A stretch of DNA of 30,273 nt from DASSKW01 sp035690065 (lineage in GTDB: Bacteria; Pseudomonadota; Gammaproteobacteria; Natronospirales; REEB76). The notes under the pieces were generated by a model that searched no databases, was not told the origin of the DNA, and saw only the letters and a program-made list of their open reading frames with translations. This document shows positions 7,309 to 13,755 of the stretch, in pieces. Positions within the stretch are counted from its first letter, which is position 1. Every line of letters begins with the position of its first letter. The DNA lies in NCBI GenBank assembly GCA_035690065.1, contig DASSKW010000106.1, positions 1 through 30,273 on the forward strand. The letters are read 5' to 3'. Made by a program: the position numbers and the translations under genes.

Positions 7309-8022
7309 ATGAAGTTATTTGTCTATGCGCTGGTGATGGGTGCGCTGATCTTGCCTGCCGATACCCTGGCTGACAACAGTGGTTGGTATATGGCGATTGA
7401 CGCCGGTCAGTCTCACTTCAATGACGTCGCGAACCAGGCTCCGCAGTGGTTTGTGGGATTCGATCCTGGCGTCTCTCCTTTATCCACGCAAACCAACTAC
7501 ACCGATAACGATATTGGTTATCGTCTTGCTGCTGGATATCAGTTCGATGACTATTGGGGCGTCGAAGCAGGCTACGTAAATCTTGGCCAGGCAACCTACA
7601 ATTACAATGACGTTTATTCAGGTTCCGGGTTATTTGTTTGCGGGATGTCTTGTATGAATAATTACAATGCTCATGGGACCCTTAAAGATCAAGGTTGGTC
7701 ACTGGTTATTACCGGGGCTTACCCTTTGAATCAGCATTGGATGGCATTTGCACGCGCTGGAGCTTTCAATGGCCGCATGGAGCTGGAAGATCTCGCTATA
7801 CCAATCGAAACTTCCGGTTATGGGAACACCTCGATACCTGATAACACCAGCAGGACCGGTACGAATACCAATCCTGCTTACGGTATTGGCGTGAAATATC
7901 TATTTTTAGATAATCTGGCAGTGCGTCTTGCCTGGGATCGATATTTGAATCTCCACGTCGATAGTAGAACTGGAATCTATGACATCGATCTTCTATCGTT
8001 GGGCATTGTTTACGAATTTTGA
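7309..8022 (+). CDS. Outer-membrane beta-barrel protein, OmpA-like transmembrane domain
   Basis: A 237-residue exported protein. A signal peptide of about 20-22 residues (MKLFVYALVMGALILPADTLA) is followed by alternating aromatic/hydrophobic strands typical of an eight-stranded OmpA-type barrel: GWYMAIDAGQSHF, DIGYRLAAGYQFDDYWGVEAGYVNLG, WSLVITGAYPL, WMAFARAGAF, YGIGVKYLF, LAVRLAWDRYL. The chain ends in Phe (LGIVYEF), the usual recognition end for outer-membrane assembly. Two Cys in CGMSC in a loop could form a disulfide. There is no C-terminal peptidoglycan-binding OmpA domain. The start ATG 7309 has AGGGGG eight bases upstream. The gene is A+T-richer than its neighbours and is bracketed by the rluB end and a degraded copy of that end, suggesting it was inserted. 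Its ligand or function is unknown. Confidence 0.85.
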   Translation: MKLFVYALVMGALILPADTLADNSGWYMAIDAGQSHFNDVANQAPQWFVGFDPGVSPLSTQTNYTDNDIGYRLAAGYQFDDYWGVEAGYVNLGQATYNYNDVYSGSGLFVCGMSCMNNYNAHGTLKDQGWSLVITGAYPLNQHWMAFARAGAFNGRMELEDLAIPIETSGYGNTSIPDNTSRTGTNTNPAYGIGVKYLFLDNLAVRLAWDRYLNLHVDSRTGIYDIDLLSLGIVYEF

Positions 8023-8054
8023 GCGCTGAATTTATAAGTAATAAGCAGATTCAA

Positions 8055-8132
8055 ATTAAAGAGAGACCGATTGCACCGGTTAAGCATTAGCATCGGCCGA
8101 GAATGAAAGTATTGACACCCCGCAAGACCTGA
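8055..8132 (+). pseudogene. Decayed second copy of the rluB 3' end
   Basis: Positions 8055-8132 align without gaps to the last 26 codons of rluB (6920-6997). Counting the first 70 aligned bases from 6921/8056, about 60 are identical; similarity fades over the final few bases. In the rluB frame it reads IKERPIAPVKH, then a TAG where rluB has Ser, then HRPRMKVLTPRKT and a stop. It is therefore a non-functional C-terminal fragment. It is oriented like rluB and forms a direct repeat enclosing the beta-barrel gene. No rluB sequence upstream of these codons is present. Confidence 0.85.
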
Positions 8133-8150
8133 ATCCCACCTTTGCGAGTC

Positions 8151-8184
8151 GTCATTGCGAGGAACGCAGTGACGAAGCAATCTC
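8151..8184. repeat. Dispersed intergenic repeat, GTCATTGCGAGG type
   Basis: The sequence begins GTCATTGCGAGGAACGCAGT and ends GACGAAGCAATCTC. It belongs to a very common bacterial intergenic repeat type and contains short nested palindromes (ATTGC pairing with GCAAT; GTCA with TGAC). Recognition is from memory of the motif, not from a search. Confidence 0.65.
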
Positions 8185-8281
8185 TGTTTTACTCTCTCCC
8201 TCCGGGACACGGCTGCTGAGATGCGGAAGGTAGAGCAATGCGGGAGCAATTACCGGAGGTTGGGATGAGGGGGAATTTTGT

Positions 8282-8579
8282 GCGGCTTCGCCGCGTGAAT
8301 TGGTGCGGGGATTCGCCCCCGCCGTCGAGGTCCTTTCCTTGTGCGAACAAGGAAAGGACCCAAAGGAAATCGCCCCGGAGGATGCCGCGCATATCAGGAA
8401 TTGAATGAAAGACATTCAATTCCTGATGCGTTCCCTCCCTGCTCGCGTCCTCGGGGCCGCGCTCACGGCGCATCCCTGCACCGGTCGCGCGGACGGGGCC
8501 TTTCCGGTTTCGCATCCTGCTTTGCCGAAAAGTCCAGGGCCTACATCCCTGTAGGCCCGCTCGAAGCAATGCTTCGAGC
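8282..8579. repeat. Cluster of six hairpins, candidate complex palindromic repeat element
   Basis: Six inverted repeats occur in under 300 bases. They are GCGGC/GCCGC (8282-8294); GCGGGG/CCCCGC (8305-8322); a perfect 14-bp stem with loop GCGA (8329-8342 with 8347-8360); a perfect 15-bp stem with loop AAAGA (8393-8407 with 8413-8427); GGGCCTAC/GTAGGCCC (8537-8558); and GCTCGAAGC/GCTTCGAGC (8559-8579). No hairpin is followed by a T-tract, so these are not ordinary terminators. A multi-stem dispersed repeat is the most likely explanation. Confidence 0.7.
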
Positions 8580-8797
8580 CCCTCGCCCCGTCCTGCTGCG
8601 CAGGCTATTCCCTGCGGGCGCTGCGCGGGTCGGCGTCATCCACGGGGTTGCCAAGAGCGCCTCCGGAACATGTCGGTTTCACCGAATGCTTCACGCAACA
8701 CAGACTGCTGTGATATATCGGTCTTTTCAGCCGTGCCAATCCATAGTCCCTAAACAATTTGGACAACCCTGGCTTCGCTTGATGTTCTATCATGTAG

Positions 8798-8864
8798 GGC
8801 GGGTTAGTGAAGTGTAACCCGCCGAATGGTCAAGGAATGGCGGAATACGCTTCGCTACTCCGCC
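8798..8864. repeat. Paired GGCGGGTTA and GGCGGA hairpin repeats
   Basis: GGCGGGTTA (8798-8806) pairs with TAACCCGCC (8815-8823). About 15 bases later GGCGGA (8839-8844) pairs with TCCGCC (8859-8864). This GTAGGGCGGGTTA / GGCGGAATACGC pattern is a common dispersed intergenic repeat in many bacterial genomes. The right end lies 15 bases from the stop of the broken gene at 8879. Confidence 0.6.
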
Positions 8865-8878
8865 CTATACGTTATGTG

Positions 8879-9285
8879 TTAAGGCTTGATCCGTTTCAGA
8901 ATCCGACGTACCTGATTCTTCTTGGTGTGAAACGTGGTTGGGCGCGCACCTTTGTCGCCGGCACAAAAGGTGAACGTGTCGTCATCTAAGATATAGATCG
9001 CTGGGAACGTCTTGCCTGCATCAACGCCAAATGTGTCAGACCAGTCTACGTATTTCGGATCGGGGTCCAGATTCAATGTGAAGGGCCCTTGATGACGACC
9101 GTTCCGTCGGCATGAGTCACTGTGAATGTATTGCCGGTAATTGCCGTGATGTTCTGTTCACCATAGTCTTCATGCGGATTTTTGACGCCATCGGCTTCGC
9201 ATTCTACCTGTACCCAGGTGCCTTGCAGTTTTTTCAGTTCTTCAGCAACAGCAGACGAATGAGCCGCATCATTTTTTGCTTTCAC
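8879..9285 (-). pseudogene. TIGR03067-type small protein, frameshifted
   Basis: Two minus-strand frames join into one protein of about 135 residues of the TIGR03067 type, a family of unknown function best known from planctomycetes and present in some proteobacteria. The first frame (GTG at 9285) carries the family opening ELKKLQGTWVQVECEADG and ends ...TVVIKGP before running into a stop. The second frame continues with NLDPDPKYVDW, then FPAIYILDDDTFTFCAGDKGARPTTF and a basic end. Restoring one T near 9082 rejoins them as ...KGPFTLNLDPDPKYVDW. No signal peptide is visible. The single-base loss may be a true mutation or a sequencing error. The gene lies alone among repeats in the accessory patch, so horizontal acquisition is plausible. 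Confidence 0.75.
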
Positions 9286-9306
9286 GGTTGATTCTCACTG
9301 ACATGA

Positions 9307-9395
9307 ATATTTGGGGTCAGAGTAAAAACTCCCTCGCATTGGAGCTATAACAGAGCGAAGAGAAACAGATGGTTCTTTACTTTGACCCAGAATAT
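9307..9395. mobile_element. Small inverted-repeat element (MITE-like)
   Basis: The 20 bases at 9307-9326 (containing GGGGTCAGAGTAAA) are the inverted complement of 9376-9395 (TTTACTTTGACCC...) with 17 of 20 matches. They enclose about 49 bases with no ORF. Ends of this GGGGTCAGAGT kind are often seen beside IS200-like REP-associated (RAYT) transposase genes in Gammaproteobacteria. No transposase is present here, so this would be a non-autonomous remnant. The relation to RAYT elements is inference. Confidence 0.5.
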
Positions 9396-9421
9396 CCTGG
9401 AATGATGAAGAAACAAGATAG

Positions 9422-9441
9422 ATTCCAGCTTTCGCTGGAAT
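9422..9441. repeat. ATTCCAGC-TTTC-GCTGGAAT hairpin repeat
   Basis: A perfect 8-bp stem with a TTTC loop, followed by GACGAAG. It is of the widespread type whose antisense translation gives the spurious peptide VIPAKAGI. A related half-site (AGCGGGAATGACA) follows about 17 bases later. It resembles dispersed repeats of Neisseria and other proteobacteria. Confidence 0.6.
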
Positions 9442-9518
9442 GACGAAGTGGCGACCCAGCGGGAATGACATGATCAATAACGCGGATGTCTGGAAACAGC
9501 ATCAGTTATTTTTTAAAT

Positions 9519-10274
9519 TCAACCCTGCGCATCAAACTGCTGGCCGGTGACACCTTTGCTGTCCGGGCCGAGCAGATACAGATAAGCTGGCAGGATATCT
9601 TCCGGCGTTTTCAACAGATTCGCGTCTTCAGCGGGAAACGCGGCACGGCGCATGGCGGTGCGGGTGGCACCGGGGTTGAGCGAGTTGACGCGCAAGGTGC
9701 CGCGATGTTCGGTCTCGTCCGCAAGGATGGTGGAGAGGGCTTCCAGACCGGCTTTGGAGACTGAGTACGCAGCCCAGTAGGCGCGTGGCTTGCGGCCGAC
9801 GCCACTGGCAGTGAAGACCACCGAGGCATCCGGGGATTTGTACAGCACTTCGAGACAGGCTTTGCTGAGCGCGAACGGCGCATTCAGATTGACTTGCATG
9901 ACCTGCTTCCAGATATGTACTTCGTGGTGTTCGATGGGTGCGCGTTCACCGAGGATGCCGGCGTTGTGCAGCAAGCCATCGAGCCGGCCGTATTCCTTGT
10001 CGATGACGCCGACCATGTCTTCATAGTCCTTGTACTGCGCACCCATCAGATCCATGGGATAGATGCCAGGTTTGGGGCCGCCCGCGGCCATGATCTCGTC
10101 ATAGACCGCTTCGAGTTTGCTGACTGTCCTGCCAAGCAGGATCACGGTCGCGCCGTGTTTGGCGAGTCCAATCGATACGCAGCGACCGATGCCATCGCCT
10201 GCGCCGGTAACCAGGATCACACGGTCTTCAAGCAGGTCGTTGGCGGGAGCATAGTTTTTCGGGATGGCTGTCAT
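9519..10274 (-). CDS. yciK: YciK family short-chain dehydrogenase/reductase
   Basis: A 251-residue NAD(P)-dependent short-chain oxidoreductase resembling E. coli YciK, whose physiological substrate is not established. The cofactor-binding motif TGAGDGIG is at residues 23-30, NAG at 104-106, and the catalytic triad is Ser157, Tyr170 and Lys174 (YSVSK). The C-terminal LNPGATRTAMRRAAFPAEDAN region is typical of YciK. The N-terminal MTAIPKNYAPANDLLEDRVILVTG also fits the family start, so ATG 10274 is kept. It is the last gene of the six-gene minus-strand operon, 15 bases after the synthase-like gene. In Pseudomonas the same gene closes the ubiG-mupP string, supporting orthology. Confidence 0.93.
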   Translation of the reverse strand: MTAIPKNYAPANDLLEDRVILVTGAGDGIGRCVSIGLAKHGATVILLGRTVSKLEAVYDEIMAAGGPKPGIYPMDLMGAQYKDYEDMVGVIDKEYGRLDGLLHNAGILGERAPIEHHEVHIWKQVMQVNLNAPFALSKACLEVLYKSPDASVVFTASGVGRKPRAYWAAYSVSKAGLEALSTILADETEHRGTLRVNSLNPGATRTAMRRAAFPAEDANLLKTPEDILPAYLYLLGPDSKGVTGQQFDAQG

Positions 10275-10289
10275 GGTTGGAACTCGTGA

Positions 10290-11126
10290 TCAGAGAGTGA
10301 TTTTGACCGCACGTTGCGCGGTTTTCCAGGCAGTCAGCAGGGCAGAGAGCGGTGACAATTCTACGGTTCCGGCACCGGTAACGAAATGCCGGCGCGCCAG
10401 TTTGCGCAGACGCCCCTGTGCGAGGGCGGCGAGGATGCTGGCAGTTACCAGCGTGTCACGTTCCATTTCGGGGGCAGCGGCGAGCGCATCGTCCATCAGT
10501 TGCCGCGCGCGCAGCGAGTAGTCGGAGAGCAGGGCTTTCAGCCCGGTATCGGAATGGACACCTTCGACTACATGCTGGTCCAGATGGTGCTGCTGCAAAT
10601 CCTCGGCAGCGAAATAGACGCGACCCAGTCTGGCATCCATTGCACTGCGAGTCACGATGTCGGCGAGTTGCCAACCGCTTCCCAGATCGCGCGCAGCCGC
10701 CAGGGTCACCAATGAATCAGCGCCGCACAGGGAGGCTGCAAGTACCGTGAATGAACCGCCACGCTGTTTGCAATAGCGTCTGACGTTATCGAAAGTGGGG
10801 AAACTCGGCGAATGGATATCCTGGCGGGTACTGTCGATGATATCCAGGAACAATTTGCTGGCGAGGTTGAGTTTGCCGTGTTGCGCCCAGAATGACTGTG
10901 CGCAGGGATGCCGGGCGCGACCATCCAGCATCAGTTCGATTTCTTCTTCCCACCAGCGCAGTTTGGTCTCGGCGACGCCGGGATCGCGACACTCGTGGAT
11001 GATCTCGCGGATCTCGTGGTAGAGCGTTGCCAGACTGGCGAGTTGCGTGCGGTACCGGTCCGGTGAGAACTGGACGGCGTAGCGGAGGTCGGCAGGAATG
11101 CCGTTGGGTAGATTGGAGCGGCTCAC
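10290..11126 (-). CDS. Squalene/phytoene synthase-like protein with degenerate active site
   Basis: A 278-residue protein with the all-helical head-to-head prenyl synthase fold (squalene/phytoene synthase family). The fold is recognisable from FSPDRYRTQLASLATLYHEIREI, LRWWEEEIELM, RRYCKQRGGSF and LGSGWQLADIVTRSAMDARLGRVYF. The catalytic metal motifs are not intact. Where active enzymes have a first DxxxD, the aligned region reads EIREI; in the second motif the usual RDxxxD is RSAMD, with Ser for the first Asp. It therefore probably lacks prenyl-coupling activity, rather like the mitochondrial relative NDUFAF6. The start is GTG 11126, six bases after the rmuC stop. Sitting in an operon with ubiG, rmuC and yciK, it may be an assembly or membrane factor, but no function can be assigned. 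Confidence 0.85.
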   Translation of the reverse strand: MSRSNLPNGIPADLRYAVQFSPDRYRTQLASLATLYHEIREIIHECRDPGVAETKLRWWEEEIELMLDGRARHPCAQSFWAQHGKLNLASKLFLDIIDSTRQDIHSPSFPTFDNVRRYCKQRGGSFTVLAASLCGADSLVTLAAARDLGSGWQLADIVTRSAMDARLGRVYFAAEDLQQHHLDQHVVEGVHSDTGLKALLSDYSLRARQLMDDALAAAPEMERDTLVTASILAALAQGRLRKLARRHFVTGAGTVELSPLSALLTAWKTAQRAVKITL

Positions 11127-11132
11127 CCTGGA

Positions 11133-12356
11133 TTACTCGGTGCCGTCGCCTGCATCGCGCGGCATGACTTCCAGTTTGTCCGGCTCTTCCAGCGATTTCT
11201 TTTCGTGGATGCCCATTTCCGGGAAGCGCCGTGCACTCGGCATGACCTGGCGCTCCAGTGAGCCGACCGCCTTGTTGTAATGCTCGACGCTTTGACCGAG
11301 TGCGCGACCCACACGGCCGAGGTGCTCATTGAAGGTAGCCAGCCGTTTGTAGAGTTCTTCACCCAGTTCACGAATCTTCTCGGCATTCTCGGCGACCGAT
11401 TGCTGGCGCCAACCGAACGCGACCGCGCGTAACAACGCGATCAGACTGGTGGGGGTGGTCATCACCACTTTATTGCTGAAAGCATCTTCCATCAGTTGCG
11501 GATCGGTATCCAGCGCCGCGCTGAGAAATTGTTCGCCTGGTACGAACATCACCACGAAATCGGGTGAGTTCTTGTATTGGTTCCAGTAGGCCTTGCTGGC
11601 CAGTTCGCGCATCCGTTCACGCACCTTGCGCGCATGTTGCAACAGGAACTGTTGACGTTCCTCATCGGTCTTGGCGGCGACTGCGTTCAGATAGGCATCC
11701 AGCGGTGTCTTGGCATCCACCACCAGTTCGCGTTTGTCCGGCATGCGCACGATCATGTCCGGGCGCATGCGTCCGTTATCAGAGTCGCGGCTGTCCTGCT
11801 CGAAGAAATCGCAGTAGTTGACCATGCCAGCCAGTTCCGCCAACCGTCGCAGCGTCATCTCGCCCCATTGACCGCGCACTTCCGGACGGCGCAACGCCTG
11901 CACCAGATTGCGGGTCTCGGCTTGCAGTTGAGATTGGGTCTCGTTCATGCTGCCCAGAAAGCGGGTGATATTGCCGTAGGCTTCCTTGCGTTCCTTTTCG
12001 ATCTCGTGGATCTGCGCTTCGGTCTTCTTCAGGGTCTCGCTGATCGGCTTGACCAGTTCCGAGAACGCCTGCTGACGCTTGTCGAGTTCACCACGTGCTT
12101 CACTCTGGAACTTGCCGAGATTCTGGGTGGCGAGTTCGATGAAGGACTGGTTGTTGTTGCGTAATACATCACTGGCGACGGCCTTGAAGGTCTTCTCCAG
12201 TTCTTCGCGTGCCGCGTTCACGGTCTCGGCTTTGGCTTTCAGGGTAGCGAGCTCGATCTCCAGCGCGCGGTTACGACGCTGCTGAGATAACGCGGCGACG
12301 ACGTAGCCGAGAATCAACCCTGCGATCAGTGCGGTGATGATGAGCAGGGTGGTCAT
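11133..12356 (-). CDS. rmuC: DNA recombination protein RmuC
   Basis: A 407-residue RmuC-family protein, named for limiting recombination at inverted repeats and thought to have a PD-(D/E)XK nuclease-like fold. An N-terminal membrane segment (about residues 4-22) is followed by a long coiled coil (about 25-150). The conserved domain comes next: RGQWGEMTLRRLAELAGM, then RMRPDMIVRMPDKRELVVDAKTPLDAY with the D...DAK residues expected of the nuclease-like core, then FVVMFVPGEQFLSAAL and VVMTTPTSLIALLRAVAFGWRQ. The C-terminal tail is charged and variable. The ATG at 12356 overlaps the mupP stop (ATGA). The operon position between mupP and the synthase-like gene differs from Pseudomonas, where rmuC is elsewhere. 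Confidence 0.95.
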   Translation of the reverse strand: MTTLLIITALIAGLILGYVVAALSQQRRNRALEIELATLKAKAETVNAAREELEKTFKAVASDVLRNNNQSFIELATQNLGKFQSEARGELDKRQQAFSELVKPISETLKKTEAQIHEIEKERKEAYGNITRFLGSMNETQSQLQAETRNLVQALRRPEVRGQWGEMTLRRLAELAGMVNYCDFFEQDSRDSDNGRMRPDMIVRMPDKRELVVDAKTPLDAYLNAVAAKTDEERQQFLLQHARKVRERMRELASKAYWNQYKNSPDFVVMFVPGEQFLSAALDTDPQLMEDAFSNKVVMTTPTSLIALLRAVAFGWRQQSVAENAEKIRELGEELYKRLATFNEHLGRVGRALGQSVEHYNKAVGSLERQVMPSARRFPEMGIHEKKSLEEPDKLEVMPRDAGDGTE

Positions 12357-13039
12357 GCATCGGCCTCTTGAGCGGCATCGACATATTCATCCAGCCAGTC
12401 CAGCAGTTTCGCTGGGTGTTCGATCAAGGCATCCGCTTCCCAGGTTGATGGCTGCTCGCTGGCTTCGATGTAACCGTACAGCGCGACCAATGCACGCATG
12501 CCGGCAGCGCGCGCGGCCTGTACATCGCGTTGTGCATCGCCGAAATAGAGACTTTGTTCAGGACCTATCTCACACAAGTCACAGGCGTACAACAATTGAT
12601 CCGGGTTGGGTTTGCGGCGTGGTGTGGTGTCACCGCTGACCACACAGGCAGCACGTTCGTAGAGACCGAAAGCACGCAACAGCGGGTCGGTCAGGTGACT
12701 GGGTTTGTTGGTGACCACGCCCCAGGGCAGGCGGCGGCGTTCGAGTTCCTGCAACAGCGACTCGATGCCGGGGAAATAGCCGGTCTCCTGAGTGATGCGT
12801 TGCGCATACAGTTCCAGCAAGCGGTTGCGGATGCTGCCGTAGCGCGAGTCGTTGGGGGCGATGCCGAAGCCGATCTTGAGCAGAGCGGGGGCGCCGTGCG
12901 AGACCACCGGCCGGATCATGTCCGCCGGCAACTCACTCATGTTGTATTCGGCGCGCAACGCATTCAGGGCACCGCCCAGATCGGGGGCGGTATCCAGCAA
13001 GGTGCCGTCGAGATCGAAAAGGATCAGCCGTATCGGCAT
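12353..13039 (-). CDS. mupP: HAD phosphatase, MupP/Gph type
   Basis: A 228-residue haloacid dehalogenase-type phosphatase. Motif I is DLDGT at residues 9-13, motif II is in the VVTNKP segment, motif III is in RRKPNP, and motif IV is in YFGDAQRDVQAA. Phosphoglycolate phosphatase (Gph) is the generic name. However, the position between ubiG and the yciK end of the operon, plus C-terminal features such as YGYI and W-x-AD-x-x-x-x-HP, match Pseudomonas MupP. MupP dephosphorylates N-acetylmuramic acid 6-phosphate in peptidoglycan recycling (the AmgK-MurU route). That substrate is inferred from context. The ATG at 13039 lies eight bases after the ubiG stop. amgK and murU are not in the window. Confidence 0.85.
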   Translation of the reverse strand: MPIRLILFDLDGTLLDTAPDLGGALNALRAEYNMSELPADMIRPVVSHGAPALLKIGFGIAPNDSRYGSIRNRLLELYAQRITQETGYFPGIESLLQELERRRLPWGVVTNKPSHLTDPLLRAFGLYERAACVVSGDTTPRRKPNPDQLLYACDLCEIGPEQSLYFGDAQRDVQAARAAGMRALVALYGYIEASEQPSTWEADALIEHPAKLLDWLDEYVDAAQEADA

Positions 13040-13047
13040 GGGTTATG

Positions 13048-13755
13048 TCAGTCCGTCCGCGTGCAATGCAGGATGTAATTCACGTCCACGTTACCACCGA
13101 GCCGGTAATGACGCGAGAGCGGCTGGTAATGAATCCCGCTGCTGTGTTGCAGCGTGAGCCCGGTATGGCGCGCCCAGCCGGCCAGCTCCGACGGGCGGAT
13201 GAATTTTGCATAGTCGTGGGTGCCACGGGGGATCAAGCGCAACAGGTATTCCGCACCCACCACCGCCATCAGAAATGCCTTGAGATTGCGGTTGATGGTG
13301 GAAAAGAACACCTGGCCGCCGGGACGTACCAGCGTGGCGCACGCCTGTACCACGGCCGCTGGATCCGGCACGTGTTCGAGCATCTCCATGCAGGTGACGA
13401 TGTCGTAGTGCGCGGGATATTCGGCCGCCCAGCTTTCGGCTGTGGCTTGCCGGTAATCGACCTTGAGCCCGGATTCCTTGAGATGCAATCGAGCCACCGC
13501 CAGGGGCGCTTCGGCCATGTCGAGGCCGGTGACGACGGCACCACGCGCGGCCAGGGCTTCCGTCAGCAGGCCGCCACCACAGCCGATGTCGAGTATCCGC
13601 TGATTTTGCAGACTACCGGCGCGGGTCTCGATGTAACCGAGCCGCAAGGGATTGATCTGGTGCAGCGGTTTGAATTCACCTTCCGGATCCCACCAACGCG
13701 CAGCGAGTGCATCGAACCTGGATATCTCGCGCTGATCGACGTTGGGTTGATTCAT
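13048..13755 (-). CDS. ubiG: Ubiquinone biosynthesis O-methyltransferase UbiG
   Basis: A 235-residue S-adenosylmethionine-dependent methyltransferase performing both O-methylations of ubiquinone synthesis (polyprenyl-dihydroxybenzoate and demethylubiquinol). The N-terminal block EISRFDALAARWWDPEGEFKPLHQINPLRL is diagnostic of UbiG/Coq3. The SAM motif DIGCGGG is at residues 56-62. Later blocks are MEMLEHVPDP, FFSTINRNLKAFL, RGTHDYAKFIRPSEL and a C-terminal VNYILHCTR. It is full length. The ATG at 13755 overlaps the mtaD stop as ATGA. Peripheral membrane association with the Ubi complex is known for the family and not visible in the sequence. Confidence 0.96.
   Translation of the reverse strand: MNQPNVDQREISRFDALAARWWDPEGEFKPLHQINPLRLGYIETRAGSLQNQRILDIGCGGGLLTEALAARGAVVTGLDMAEAPLAVARLHLKESGLKVDYRQATAESWAAEYPAHYDIVTCMEMLEHVPDPAAVVQACATLVRPGGQVFFSTINRNLKAFLMAVVGAEYLLRLIPRGTHDYAKFIRPSELAGWARHTGLTLQHSSGIHYQPLSRHYRLGGNVDVNYILHCTRTD

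Larger units (their letters stand above)
8023..8878. other. Repeat-rich non-coding stretch
   Basis: These 856 bases hold no gene I can support. From left to right they contain the decayed rluB tail (8055-8132), a dispersed palindromic repeat (8151-8184), a block of six hairpins (8282-8579), about 200 bases without visible structure (8600-8790), and paired GGCGGG and GGCGGA hairpin repeats (8798-8864). Open frames on both strands exist here, but their translations are repetitive Arg/Pro/Ser-rich sequence without start signals. Confidence 0.7.

Noticed and set aside
8341..8817. 158-codon plus-strand open frame in the repeat region
   Set aside because: It spans several hairpins, has no ribosome-binding site, and its translation is Arg/Pro/Ser-rich without any recognisable domain; GC-rich repeats stay open by chance.
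8151..9441. CRISPR array
   Set aside because: The repeats here are different palindromic units at irregular distances, not identical repeats with regular spacers, and no cas genes are present.
11577..12164. 195-codon plus-strand open frame opposite rmuC
   Set aside because: Antisense shadow of the rmuC coiled-coil region, without ribosome-binding site or domain.
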